A stretch of 64,000 nucleotides of DNA, from the NCBI GenBank assembly GCA_949282555.1, contig CASDPK010000001.1:62001-126000 (forward strand), read 5' to 3'. Each line of letters begins with the position of its first letter. The first letter of the stretch is position 1. Of this stretch, positions 25,143-34,449 are shown one piece after another. The position numbers and the translations under genes are program-made. This stretch comes from an uncultured Lentisphaeraceae bacterium (GTDB taxonomy: Bacteria; Verrucomicrobiota; Kiritimatiellia; RFP12; DVOR01). Below the pieces are notes generated by a model. It saw only the letters and a list, made by a program, of their open reading frames with translations. It was not told where the DNA came from and did not search any database.

Positions 25143-27773
25143 ATGATGATGAAGAAACGGTGGTTCCGCCTTGCCATGTTGTTGATTTGGGTCTGCTCCG
25201 GATTTCTCGGCGGGGCCGCTTGGGGACGTGACGAGGGGCCATGGGGCCGCCGAACGCGTCCGCAGGAAAACGTGCCACCGGAGCAACAAATGGGCTTGCC
25301 GAGTGTTCGCGTGACGGCAGACACCTTCGACAAATCCGTCACCCGAACAAAACCGCGTTTCAAGGGCCCCTTCACCGTGGGAATCGTCTTCGTGGACTTC
25401 CCGGATTGTGAAACCATCGACGTGGAAGCCTGCCTAAAGCGGCAAAGTGAGGGCGCCGAAACGTATTACAAACGTTACACGTTGAATCAATGCTGGCCGG
25501 TTTTCAAGGTTCTGGGTGTCTATCGTGCACCAAACCCATTGGGTTATTACGTGAAGTACGATACCCGAAACAACCTGATCGGAAGCTCCTCGGCCGAAGA
25601 GGTCTCCGCGCGTGTGGGGGAATTGTGGCGGGATGCGTTTCGGAGCGTCAATCCGCAAGGCTCTTGGGGGAAGCCGAAAGAAACGGTGGATGTCCGTGTT
25701 CTTGCCTACGCGACCAAACGTCTGCCCGTGACCCGGGAAACGCCCGCGCAGACACGCATCCTTGACCGACTCCCCGCTTTGCGGAAACAATATCCCAAGA
25801 TAACGCTCCGCCAATCCGAGGCGGAACTCTCCGCCATTGGTTGGCAGGAACATCGCAACGGCGAACGCGATCTCCTTGAAGACTATCGCCCCGCCCGCGC
25901 GATTGCATGGGGAGATCCCCTATGGCCCAACTCGCGCGTCATCGTGCAAGCCGAAGGAAGCGCCTCCACCATGATCCACGAACTTGGCCACGTGCTGGGG
26001 GCGCCCGACACCTATCACGCGCCGGAACGCAACGACGGTCTGCCCGGCAACCCCGTCATCGCCGGGGGCGGCCCCACCGCGCCCCTCTATTGCCGCTATC
26101 GCTATTGCGGCCTGCTTGGGCCGGATGCCTACCCAATCGTCCGAAAAGACACAACGCTCCGTTTGGCGCCACGCTGGGGAACCTTCGACGGCTCCGCCCC
26201 TCTCGGGATTTTCATCCCCACGGAACACCCCAACTATCTCCTGCACTTGGAATATGAACCCAGCGCCGACCACGCCTTCGGCGCGACCCGCGACAAAGAG
26301 GGCATCGGAAAGATCTCGGGCGAACACTCTCCCCTTGGCGGAATCTACCTCTATTACATCAATGTGACCCAAGGCGATCCCTACCATGGGCCCCCGGACC
26401 TCGTCTATTCTTACCGTAAGCGAGACCCCCACTTCCGCGGCGTCACCGAGCCATCTCCCGGCGCCGCCGGAAATGATGTCGGCCCCCGACGCCGGCGAAC
26501 GCAGGAAAACCCTCTCGCGATTTTCCGCGAGGGTGATTCCTTTGACGCGACGAGCGATCCCGCCAATCTCCTCCCCAACCTTTTGCCCACGGGAGTGACC
26601 CTCACCTTTGGCCCGCAAACCGCCGAAGGCGCCGAAGTGACCATCGGTATGCCCACTCGCCGATTGCAAGGGCAAGAGCTCCGCCGCTCCCTCCTCCCCG
26701 TCCTACGTTTGGAGCCCATCACCGAGCTGCTGCCCACCAGCTTCCGCGCCTCCTTGACCGTCCGTTTCCGCGGAGAGCCGACCTTTGCGGACTTCGGCTT
26801 CTGTTACGGGCCCGCGCCCAATCCCACCGTGCGCAACGCCCTCTGTCCTCTGTGGGGCTTTTCGGATTGGCGTGACACGGCACGCATCACCGGCCTGCGC
26901 CCCGGCTCCACGCTTTACGTCCGTGCCTACGCCCGGAATGCCCTCGGCGTGGCCTATTCTCCCGAATGCCACAAAGTCACCCTCCCCTCCTCCGTTGAGG
27001 AAGTGCCTCCCCTCCTGCTCGACCACTACCACGTGCCCCTCATGAGCGGACATTACGACCGCGACGGCTACATCTACAACCACACCGGAGCCGCCGCATT
27101 CCTCAAACTTATGGCCCTCTTCCGCAGACCTCTTGATGGTTCCCGCCCATCCGCAAAGGATGGCTTCTCCTATGATCGGCTCCACCCTGCCCCGGGGGGC
27201 CCGCTCCCTCCACGGCCAGAACGCCGTTACGGCCCCACCATCACCGATCTTACGGCCGCTTACGCCAAAGCGATCGAACTCGCCGAAGCGGCCGCCCTCT
27301 TTTCGGGGCCCTTCCCGGAGGATTTCGATCAACGCATCGCCAAAACGCTCCGCCTGCGGCAGACCTCAACCATGCTCCCGCCCGCGCTGGCGCAGGCTGC
27401 CCGGAACGCCGGCCTCACACCGGCCCAAGCCAAAGCCCTGATGGCGCCTGTCGTGCCGTTGGAGCCCCTCTCCCTGCAGCTCCTTCTGCCGCGCATCCAA
27501 GCCTCCCTCCGGGCTTCGCTCCCCGTGCTCTGCGTGCGCGCCTCCACCTTTGAATCCAATCGACGCTACGGCCTCTACACCTGCCTCATCGATGGATGGC
27601 GCCCGAACCCGGACGATCCCGCCAACCCTATCCTGCTCCACCTCAATTTTCCCACCGGCTACGACCGCAACCCCTCCACCAACCGCCCGACGGGCTGGTA
27701 TGCGCCTGACATCCTCTTCGATCACACCGACGCCGGGAAACTGATCTTCCTCAATCCGCCCTCTCGCCGCTGA
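25143..27773 (+). CDS. Secreted zinc metalloprotease, M6-like, multidomain
   Basis: The product has about 876 residues and an N-terminal signal sequence. The zinc motif HELGHVLGAPD starts at His279 and fits the HExxHxxGxxD pattern of metzincins and immune-inhibitor A-type (M6) peptidases; the preceding ~230 residues (VGIVFVDFPDCE) match that style. A fibronectin III-like domain follows (~residues 535-620, ending in LYVRAYARNALGVAYS). The last ~250 residues include LYTCLIDGW and LLHLNF ... GWY, reminiscent of the second half of C10 cysteine peptidases but without the catalytic His. Three ATG codons (25143-25151) compete and no ribosome site is clear. Confidence 0.7.
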   Translation: MMMKKRWFRLAMLLIWVCSGFLGGAAWGRDEGPWGRRTRPQENVPPEQQMGLPSVRVTADTFDKSVTRTKPRFKGPFTVGIVFVDFPDCETIDVEACLKRQSEGAETYYKRYTLNQCWPVFKVLGVYRAPNPLGYYVKYDTRNNLIGSSSAEEVSARVGELWRDAFRSVNPQGSWGKPKETVDVRVLAYATKRLPVTRETPAQTRILDRLPALRKQYPKITLRQSEAELSAIGWQEHRNGERDLLEDYRPARAIAWGDPLWPNSRVIVQAEGSASTMIHELGHVLGAPDTYHAPERNDGLPGNPVIAGGGPTAPLYCRYRYCGLLGPDAYPIVRKDTTLRLAPRWGTFDGSAPLGIFIPTEHPNYLLHLEYEPSADHAFGATRDKEGIGKISGEHSPLGGIYLYYINVTQGDPYHGPPDLVYSYRKRDPHFRGVTEPSPGAAGNDVGPRRRRTQENPLAIFREGDSFDATSDPANLLPNLLPTGVTLTFGPQTAEGAEVTIGMPTRRLQGQELRRSLLPVLRLEPITELLPTSFRASLTVRFRGEPTFADFGFCYGPAPNPTVRNALCPLWGFSDWRDTARITGLRPGSTLYVRAYARNALGVAYSPECHKVTLPSSVEEVPPLLLDHYHVPLMSGHYDRDGYIYNHTGAAAFLKLMALFRRPLDGSRPSAKDGFSYDRLHPAPGGPLPPRPERRYGPTITDLTAAYAKAIELAEAAALFSGPFPEDFDQRIAKTLRLRQTSTMLPPALAQAARNAGLTPAQAKALMAPVVPLEPLSLQLLLPRIQASLRASLPVLCVRASTFESNRRYGLYTCLIDGWRPNPDDPANPILLHLNFPTGYDRNPSTNRPTGWYAPDILFDHTDAGKLIFLNPPSRR

Positions 27774-27808
27774 CCCCAACGGCTCGCCGACCCTCCTGCG
27801 GCGTCACG

Positions 27809-28327
27809 TCATCGCCGCTGGGGGCGCCAGACTTTGACGGTGAGGGTTCGCCGACCCCAGCGAAGCGCGGCTTCATGGGTGGGAAACCACAAATCGATGT
27901 GCGCGCCCTGAATGGCCGACCCTGCATCCTCGCCGCGGGCGTAGCCGTAGCCGGGCACTTGAAAGACCGTGCCATAAGGGTAGCGGCGGCGATCGACGGC
28001 CGCGGTGCCGTGGCGCGTCTCGGTGCCGGTGGCGGTGACGCCCACCTCCTTGCGGTGCCCCTTGAGGGGCCCGGAACTGTAGACGGGCGTGCCAAGGCGG
28101 AGCCAACTGCGCTCCCAACCGCAACACTCGCCGCAATCGCAATAGCCGGTGGTGAGAATGCGCTCATAGGTGGGCTTGACCCCGCGCGGGGGGCGGATGC
28201 CCGAACAGCCGAGAATGCCGGCCAACACCGCGCAAAGCGCCACCCCTGCGACACCGCGAAACCTCCGGCCCCGGGGCCCAAAAAGACCCCGGCGGCACAG
28301 CGGTTCGTCGCGCGTCCCCGCGTCCAT
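27809..28327 (-). CDS. 3D-domain lipoprotein
   Basis: The product has 172 residues. A signal segment ending ILGC gives a lipobox with the Cys near residue 41. The rest is a 3D domain (named for three conserved Asp, as in MltA and YabE): TTGYCDCGECCGW at its start, TATGTETRHGTAAVDRRRYPYGTVFQVPGYG, then GAHIDLWF. This double-psi barrel is found in lytic transglycosylases and Rpf-like cell-wall enzymes, so it probably acts on, or binds, peptidoglycan. The ribosome site for ATG 28327 is weak; the flavodiiron gene ends 31 bp upstream and may share its transcript. Confidence 0.82.
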   Translation of the reverse strand: MDAGTRDEPLCRRGLFGPRGRRFRGVAGVALCAVLAGILGCSGIRPPRGVKPTYERILTTGYCDCGECCGWERSWLRLGTPVYSSGPLKGHRKEVGVTATGTETRHGTAAVDRRRYPYGTVFQVPGYGYARGEDAGSAIQGAHIDLWFPTHEAALRWGRRTLTVKVWRPQRR

Positions 28328-28358
28328 CGTTCGTGCGCGTCCCCGTTCGGGGCGCCGT

Positions 28359-29546
28359 TTACGGCACTTGCACCGCCACGCCGGCCAGCGCACGGCCGGC
28401 GGCACGGCAGGCTTCGAGGGTGGCTTCGTCGGGGACGAAGCGGCAGGTGATCGGCTCACGCAGGAGCGTGCAGCCCATGGCCTTGAGATAGCCTTCCGCC
28501 TCTTCGGCGCCCTTGCTGGCCCAACCATAGGAGCCAAAGGCGAAGGCCGTCTTCCCGGCGGGCTTCAGGCCGCGGGCGTAGGTGAGGCAGGCGGCGACGC
28601 GAGGCATCAGCCCCTGGTTGAGCGTGGGGGTGCCCACGGCAAAGGCGGCGCAGTCCATCAGCTCGGTGATGACTTCGGTGTCGCCGACGACGGAGAGGTC
28701 GAGCAGTTTCACCTCGGCGGGCGTTTCGTTGGCGCCTTGGGCGACGGCCTCTGCCATGCGGCGGGTGCTCTGCCACATGGTGGAATAGAGCACGATGACC
28801 TTGCGGGCGGGCTTGCTGACGCGCCAATCGAGATACGCGGACAGAATGCGGTCGAAGTGCGCGCGCCAAATGACGCCGTGCGAGGGGGCCACGATGCGGA
28901 GCTTCAGGCCCAAAAGTTTCTTCGCGGCCGTCTCGACGGGGCGGGCGTAGGGGAGGACGATGTTGGCGTAGTAGGTCTTGGCCTCCTGCATCACCTCTTC
29001 CATGTTCGCCTCGTCATCGAAGCGGCAGGAGGTGGCGTAGTGCTGGCCGAAGATATCCATCGAGAAGAGGATCTCCTCTTCCTGGAGATAGGTCACCATG
29101 CTTTCGGGCCAGTGGCACATCACGGTGTCGAAGAACTGCAAGGTGCGGCCGCCCAAATCGAGCGTCTCGCCCTCCTTGACCACCTGCCAGCGCCAACCTT
29201 CCGTGGCGTAATGGCGCTCAAGGGCGTCCTTGCACTTGGCGTTGCAGACCACGGTGGCGTTGGGGCACGCGGCGACCATCGCGGGCAAGGCGCCGGAGTG
29301 ATCGGGCTCGGCGTGGTTGCAGACGAGGTAGTCCACCTCCGTCAGCGGGCAGAGCGCCGCGACGTTGCGCTTGAGGCTTTCGGCATAAGGGCCCTTGACC
29401 GTGTCGATGAGGGCCGTCTTCCCGGCGCCTTTCACCAGATAGGCGTTGTACGAGGAGCCGCGCTTGGTCTGATAACCATGGAAGTCGCGCACGGGCCAAT
29501 CCACATAGCCCACCCAATTCACGTTCGAGGCAAGTTCGGTGTTCAT
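28359..29546 (-). CDS. Flavodiiron protein (A-type flavoprotein)
   Basis: The product has 395 residues and detoxifies O2 (to water) or NO (to N2O) in anaerobes, in the cytoplasm. The metallo-beta-lactamase-like half carries the diiron ligands His78, Glu80, Asp82 and His83 (NHAEPDHSG), His145, Asp164 and His223. The flavodoxin half begins at ~residue 248 (VIVLYSTMWQSTRRMAEAV), binding FMN. There is no rubredoxin tail, so electrons must come from a separate rubredoxin or flavin reductase not seen here. A strong AAAGGAG precedes ATG 29546, and a TATACT -10-like hexamer lies at 29578-29583. Confidence 0.95.
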   Translation of the reverse strand: MNTELASNVNWVGYVDWPVRDFHGYQTKRGSSYNAYLVKGAGKTALIDTVKGPYAESLKRNVAALCPLTEVDYLVCNHAEPDHSGALPAMVAACPNATVVCNAKCKDALERHYATEGWRWQVVKEGETLDLGGRTLQFFDTVMCHWPESMVTYLQEEEILFSMDIFGQHYATSCRFDDEANMEEVMQEAKTYYANIVLPYARPVETAAKKLLGLKLRIVAPSHGVIWRAHFDRILSAYLDWRVSKPARKVIVLYSTMWQSTRRMAEAVAQGANETPAEVKLLDLSVVGDTEVITELMDCAAFAVGTPTLNQGLMPRVAACLTYARGLKPAGKTAFAFGSYGWASKGAEEAEGYLKAMGCTLLREPITCRFVPDEATLEACRAAGRALAGVAVQVP

Positions 29547-29690
29547 CTGAGACTCCTTTCGGCTGAAAACGCTTTATAGTATAGCACGACTGCGTCCGCC
29601 GGGAGGCACCCCGTTTCCAACCGATGGAAACGCTGGGCCGCACGCCGTCTTCGTGCTAGGATGGTTCCGTCGCAAAGAAAGGATGTGCCG

Positions 29691-31790
29691 ATGAGACGAA
29701 TCGCCGTTGTGCTCCTGAGTGCAGCCCTCTGCGCCGGGACCCTGTCCGCGCTGACGCAGGAGGATTACGCCCGCTCCGAAAAGGTGTGGGACGCACAAAA
29801 GCACGTCTATGAGGGTCGCGTCCAACCCCAGTGGCTCGCCAACGGCGCCGGATTCTGGTTTGAGACGCGGACACGCGCCGGCCGACGCTTCCGCCTCGTG
29901 CGATGCGCCGATGGCCGCCGTTGGGAGGCCGAGACGAAGGAAGCCCTCGCCGCCGCCGCGAAAGCCGACGCCCCGCAACTCGCCGAAGCGCTCACCGCCC
30001 CGCCCGAATCCAAGCCCACGCCCCCCGCCATTGACCGCTCCCGTTCCCCGGACGGAAAGTGGCAGCTCTTCCTGCGCGACCATAACCTGTGGCTCCGCGG
30101 AACCCAACCGAAAGACGCCCCGCCGCCCGTCCAGCTCACCTACGATGGCTCCAACGATTTCCCCTACGAGCTCGCCTCCGCCGAATGGTCGCCCGACAGC
30201 ACGCGCGTGGCCGTCAATCGCCTCCGCCGGGCACCGCCGCCCATCCTTCCCCTGCGCACCTCCGCCCCCAAAGACGCCCTCCTCCCCAAACTCCGCGAAG
30301 TGGGCTACGCCCGCCCCGGCGATGCCCTCGATTTCCGCCTCCCCACCCTCATCGACATCCCCAACCGCCGCGTCATCCCTCTCGACCACGCGGGCCTTTC
30401 CCCGCAATACTGGCTCTCGCCCCCAAAGTGGCGCCCCGACGCCAACGCCTTCACCTTTGAATTCATCCCCCGCGGCTTCGGAAGCTTCCGCATCGTCGAG
30501 GTCTCGCGCGACGGCGTGGCCCGCGACCGCGTGGACGAGCGTTCGGACACCTTCGTGCCCCATTCCCTGCGCCAACGCCACGACCTCGCCGACGGCCTCT
30601 CCACCCTTTGGGTCACCGAACGCACCGGCTGGCGGCAACTGTGGCGCTTTTTCGCCGATGGCCGCCCGCCGCTCCCCCTCACCCGGGGCGACTTCGTTGT
30701 GCGCCACATCGTGCGTGTGGATGAGGCCGCCGGAACGGTCTGGTTCACCGCCGGATGCCTGAATCCCGATGAAAATCCCTCCCAGCTGCACCTCTGCGCC
30801 GCGCGGCTCGACGGCTCCGGCTGGCGCGACCTCACCCCCGAACCCGCCCACCACGAAACCTTCTTCTCGCCCAATGGCGCCTTCTTCGTGGACAACGCCT
30901 CCCGCCCCGACCGCCCGTGGGTCTCCACCCTCCGCCGCGCAATCGATGGCAGCCTCGTCGCCGAGCTCCAAAAGGCCGACATCACCGACCTGCTCGCCTC
31001 CGGCTGGGCCCTGCCCCAAGTCTTCCGCGCCAAAGGCCGCGACGGCGCCACCGACATCTGGGGCGTCCTGCGCCTCCCGCCGAAGTTCGACCCCGCCAAA
31101 CGCTATCCCGTGCTGGAACACATCTATGCCGGCCCGCACACCGCCATGGTGCCGGGCGCCTTCGCGGAGGTGGACTACTTCTCCGACATCTTCTGCGCCC
31201 TTGGCTTCGTGGTGGTGCGCATCGACGGCATGGGCACCGCTTGGCGCTCCAAAGCCTTCCACGACGTCTGCTGGAAAAACCTGCGCGACGCCGGCTTCCC
31301 CGACCGCATCGCCTGGATGAAGGCCGCCGCCCAAGAACGCCCGTGGCTCGACCTTTCGCGCGTCGGCATCTTCGGCTGGTCCGCCGGCGGCCAAAACGCC
31401 ATGGCCGCCCTCCTTTGGCACAACGACTTCTACAAGGCGGCCATCGCCCTCTGCGGTTGCCACGACAACCGCCTCGACAAAACCTGGTGGAACGAACAAT
31501 GGATGGGCTGGCCCATCGGCCCGTGGTACGCGGAAAACTCCAACGTCGTCAACGCCCACCGCCTCAAGGGCAAGCTCTTCCTCATCAACGGCGAGGAGGA
31601 TGACAACGTGGATCCCGCCTCCACCCTTCAGGTCGTCAACGCCCTCATCGCCGCCGGCAAGGATTTCGAGCAACTCTACCTGCCCAACACCGGCCACTTC
31701 ATCAACGGCCCCTTCGTGGAGCGGAAGATGAAAGACTTCTTCGTCCGCGCCCTTCTCGGCGAAACGCCGCCCGCGTGGCCCGAGCGTTAG
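29691..31790 (+). CDS. S9 family peptidase (dipeptidyl-peptidase IV-like), secreted
   Basis: The product has 699 residues with a signal peptide (MRRIAVVLLSAALCAGTLSA). An N-terminal beta-propeller domain (~residues 40-440) precedes an alpha/beta-hydrolase domain. The catalytic triad is visible: Ser564 in GWSAGGQNA, Asp638 in GEEDDNVDP and His669 in NTGHFING. This arrangement fits prolyl oligopeptidase family S9B/S9C peptidases, which trim peptides in the periplasm. AAAGAAAGGA precedes ATG 29691. It ends convergent with larE with a 4-base overlap. Confidence 0.9.
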   Translation: MRRIAVVLLSAALCAGTLSALTQEDYARSEKVWDAQKHVYEGRVQPQWLANGAGFWFETRTRAGRRFRLVRCADGRRWEAETKEALAAAAKADAPQLAEALTAPPESKPTPPAIDRSRSPDGKWQLFLRDHNLWLRGTQPKDAPPPVQLTYDGSNDFPYELASAEWSPDSTRVAVNRLRRAPPPILPLRTSAPKDALLPKLREVGYARPGDALDFRLPTLIDIPNRRVIPLDHAGLSPQYWLSPPKWRPDANAFTFEFIPRGFGSFRIVEVSRDGVARDRVDERSDTFVPHSLRQRHDLADGLSTLWVTERTGWRQLWRFFADGRPPLPLTRGDFVVRHIVRVDEAAGTVWFTAGCLNPDENPSQLHLCAARLDGSGWRDLTPEPAHHETFFSPNGAFFVDNASRPDRPWVSTLRRAIDGSLVAELQKADITDLLASGWALPQVFRAKGRDGATDIWGVLRLPPKFDPAKRYPVLEHIYAGPHTAMVPGAFAEVDYFSDIFCALGFVVVRIDGMGTAWRSKAFHDVCWKNLRDAGFPDRIAWMKAAAQERPWLDLSRVGIFGWSAGGQNAMAALLWHNDFYKAAIALCGCHDNRLDKTWWNEQWMGWPIGPWYAENSNVVNAHRLKGKLFLINGEEDDNVDPASTLQVVNALIAAGKDFEQLYLPNTGHFINGPFVERKMKDFFVRALLGETPPAWPER

Positions 31791-32554
31791 CGTCCGGCGA
31801 GATCCAGCGACACGGTGCGCAGGCCCAACGTGGCGAGATGCGCCAAGATCGCCGCGCGTTGCGCCAAAACACTTCCGAAGCAGGCGGGCGGCACCTCAAT
31901 CCGTGCCGCGTCGCCTTGAATCCGCAGGCGGAATGGCGTCGCCCGCGGCAGAAGCCCCCGCAGGAAAGCCTCTCCGGCTTCGGCCGTCTGCAGGGCCTTC
32001 TCGGTGAGTGCCGTGCCATAGGGGAAGCGCGTGGCCAAACAGGGCGCGGAAGGCGTGTCGGCACAGGGCAGACCGAGCGCGGCGGCCATCGCGCGCACCG
32101 CGGCCTTGGGGATGCCCAGCTCCGCCAATGGCGAGCGCACCCCCCATTCGCGAAGCGCGCGCAGTCCGGGACGATCTTCCAGCAGGTCATCGGCGTTGGT
32201 GCCGTCCATCAACGTGGCAAGGCCGCGGGTGCGGGCCAATGCGGCGAACCGCCCGAACAAATCATGCTTGCAGCGATAACAACGATCCGGCGGATTGTCC
32301 CGAAGGCCCGGCACCGCGAGCGCATCCACCTCCACGATCTCTTGCGGCACGCCTCCCGCGTCCGCCCCCCACGGGGCGAAAACGGAGCGCATGGTCAGCG
32401 CCAACAGCGGAAACGGCGTCTCCCGCCGCAACCCCTCCAGCACCGCCAGCAACAGCGCGGAATCCACCCCGCCGGAATAGGCCAAGGCGATGCCGCCCGC
32501 CATCAGCGGACGCAGCGCCGCCCGCAGACGGTCAAGCGTTTCCCGCGCATCCAT
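31787..32554 (-). CDS. larE: Sulfur-donor enzyme of nickel-pincer cofactor synthesis
   Basis: The product has 255 residues of the LarE family, an ATP-using enzyme that thiolates the carboxyl groups made by LarB; in several species it gives up the sulfur of its own cysteine. The PP-loop SGGVDS is at residues 27-32; RCYRCKHDLF, MDGTNADD and SAPCLATRFPYGT follow. The Cys in APCLATRFPYG corresponds to the sacrificial cysteine region. ATG 32554 lies inside the end of larC (23-base overlap), so the genes are coupled. It is the last gene of the lar operon. Confidence 0.93.
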   Translation of the reverse strand: MDARETLDRLRAALRPLMAGGIALAYSGGVDSALLLAVLEGLRRETPFPLLALTMRSVFAPWGADAGGVPQEIVEVDALAVPGLRDNPPDRCYRCKHDLFGRFAALARTRGLATLMDGTNADDLLEDRPGLRALREWGVRSPLAELGIPKAAVRAMAAALGLPCADTPSAPCLATRFPYGTALTEKALQTAEAGEAFLRGLLPRATPFRLRIQGDAARIEVPPACFGSVLAQRAAILAHLATLGLRTVSLDLAGR

Positions 32555-33752
32555 CGTCAATCATGCGTTGGGCGGCGGCTTGGGCCTCGGCGGCCAAGGC
32601 GGCGAAAGGGCGCCCGGAGCGTTCGGCCAAGGCGCACACATCGTCATGCTCGGGCTTCACGCGCACGCCGTCGGGGCCCATGCAACGTTTGACGCGCACC
32701 TCCCCCTCGGGCAACTTCACCGTCACCGTCTCACGCGGCAGGCACGTCCGCTCGAGCGGCCACTTCCGCAGACCGATGGCCGGGGTGGCGCGGAAAATGG
32801 CGGCCTCCACCTCGGGCAGGCGCGCTTCGTCGGCCAACGCCTGCAACTGATAGGCCGGCCGGCCCTTCTTCATGAAGCAAGGGAGGGTGCAAACGTCACG
32901 CGCGCCGGCGGCCAACACCTCTTCGGCGGCCCGCCCCAGCGCCTCACCCGTCACGTCGTCCAAATTCGTGACCACCTGCCACACGCGGTCGGGCGCGGAG
33001 GCCTCCTCCAGCAACAAGGCTCGGAGGGCATTGGGGCGGCCGATCTCGCGCGTGCCCAGCCCCACCCCCACCCGCGCCACGCGGAAGGCGGGGGGCAACG
33101 TGGCGCGCGTGCGGAAGGTGGCCGCCAGCGCAATGCCGGTGGGCGTCACCAATTCCGTTGGGATCGCGGCCCGGCGCAAGGGGATGCCGCTGGCCGCCGC
33201 CAGATTCAGCACCGCCGGCACGGGCACCGGCAATTCGCCATGGGCGCAGACCACGGTGCCGGATCCCTCGGTGAGCCCATCGACCACGCACTCCGGGGCG
33301 CCCAGCGCATCGTAGAGCACGCAAGCCCCCACGATGTCGGCAATGGAATCCACCGCGCCCACCTCATGGAAGTGAACCTCACCCACCCCGCATCCGTGCG
33401 CCTTGGCTTCGGCCTCGGCGACCCAACGGAAGGCCCGCAGGGCCAATGCCCGCGCACGGTCGGTGAGGGCGCCGCGGGCGATCAGCGCCTCAATGTCCGC
33501 CAAATGGCGATGGGGGTGATGATGGGCGTGGTCGCCATGCGTGTGCCCGTGGTGATCATGCTCCCCCGCAACGGAAAAGCGAACGCCCGCCAAACCGTGG
33601 GAGGCCCCGCGCGTCACCGTTGTCTCCAAGCCCTCCACGCCCAAACTTGCGAGCGCGGCGTCAAGCGCGGCCTGCGGGGCGCCCAAGTCCAGCAACGCCG
33701 CCACCATCATGTCGCCCGCGACGCCGCAGGCGCCTTCCAACCAAAGCGTCAT
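32532..33752 (-). CDS. larC: Nickel insertase of nickel-pincer cofactor synthesis
   Basis: The product has 406 residues. LarC inserts nickel into the thiolated pincer nucleotide in a CTP-dependent reaction. The N-terminal LarC1 part (LWLEGACGVAGDMMVAALLDLG, FHEVGAVDSIADIVG) includes a His-rich stretch near residues 65-85 (HDHHGHTHGDHAHHHPHRH), a likely nickel store. The LarC2 part (TNLDDVTGEALG, LPCFMKKGRP) continues in the same frame; in Lactobacillus plantarum the two parts are joined by a programmed frameshift. ATG 33752 follows GAAAGGG. larB ends 4 bp upstream. Confidence 0.94.
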   Translation of the reverse strand: MTLWLEGACGVAGDMMVAALLDLGAPQAALDAALASLGVEGLETTVTRGASHGLAGVRFSVAGEHDHHGHTHGDHAHHHPHRHLADIEALIARGALTDRARALALRAFRWVAEAEAKAHGCGVGEVHFHEVGAVDSIADIVGACVLYDALGAPECVVDGLTEGSGTVVCAHGELPVPVPAVLNLAAASGIPLRRAAIPTELVTPTGIALAATFRTRATLPPAFRVARVGVGLGTREIGRPNALRALLLEEASAPDRVWQVVTNLDDVTGEALGRAAEEVLAAGARDVCTLPCFMKKGRPAYQLQALADEARLPEVEAAIFRATPAIGLRKWPLERTCLPRETVTVKLPEGEVRVKRCMGPDGVRVKPEHDDVCALAERSGRPFAALAAEAQAAAQRMIDDGCAGNA

Positions 33753-33756
33753 CTCA

Positions 33757-34449
33757 TTATGCCCTTTCCCGAAGACGAAGCATCCGCACGGCGGCGGCCG
33801 CGGCTCCGAACCCATTGTCGATGTTCACCACGGTGACCCCTTCGGCACAGGCATTGACCATCGTCAGGAGCGGCGTCAGCCCTTGCAGCGAGGCGCCATA
33901 ACCCACCGACGTCGGCACGGCCACCACCGGCGCGGCGACCAAACCCGCCACCACGCCCGGCAAGGCGCCCTCCATCCCCGCCACGGCAATCACCACGTCC
34001 GCCGCGCGAATGGCCTCCAGCCGCCCCAACAGACGGTGCAGCCCCGCCACGCCCACATCGAACTCACGCGCCACCCGCGCGCCGAAGAAGGCCGCGCACC
34101 GCGCCGCCTCCTCCGCCACCGGCAAATCGCCCGTGCCCCCGGTGCACACGCACACGGTGCCAAGCGTGGGCTCGGGCGGCGTGCCGCAAACGTACGTGCG
34201 GCTCATCGGGTCGTGATCCCCCGCCCAATCGCAAGCCTTCAGGGCTTCGGCTTGGGCAGGCGACACCCGGGTGGCCAACGCGGCGCCGTTGCGCCGGAGC
34301 AATTCCGCGACGATCGCCGTCAGCTGTTCCGGCGTTTTGCCCGGGCCATAGACCGTTTCGGCAAGGCCCGTGCGCGCGGCCCGGCCAAGATCCAGCCGGG
34401 CAAAGCCCAGATCGGCGGTCGTCCCGTCCATGTCCATGCGCGTCCTCAC
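33757..34449 (-). CDS. larB: Nicotinate adenine dinucleotide carboxylase/hydrolase
   Basis: The product has 230 residues and is related to PurE (AIR carboxylase). LarB carboxylates the pyridinium ring of nicotinic acid adenine dinucleotide and releases AMP, the first step of nickel-pincer cofactor synthesis. The block VCVCTGGTGDLPVAEEAA, then VAGMEGALPGVVAGLV and VPTSVGYGAS, are diagnostic. GTG 34449 overlaps the stop of the transporter gene (GTGA), implying coupling; ATG 34437 is an alternative. Confidence 0.93.
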   Translation of the reverse strand: MRTRMDMDGTTADLGFARLDLGRAARTGLAETVYGPGKTPEQLTAIVAELLRRNGAALATRVSPAQAEALKACDWAGDHDPMSRTYVCGTPPEPTLGTVCVCTGGTGDLPVAEEAARCAAFFGARVAREFDVGVAGLHRLLGRLEAIRAADVVIAVAGMEGALPGVVAGLVAAPVVAVPTSVGYGASLQGLTPLLTMVNACAEGVTVVNIDNGFGAAAAAVRMLRLRERA

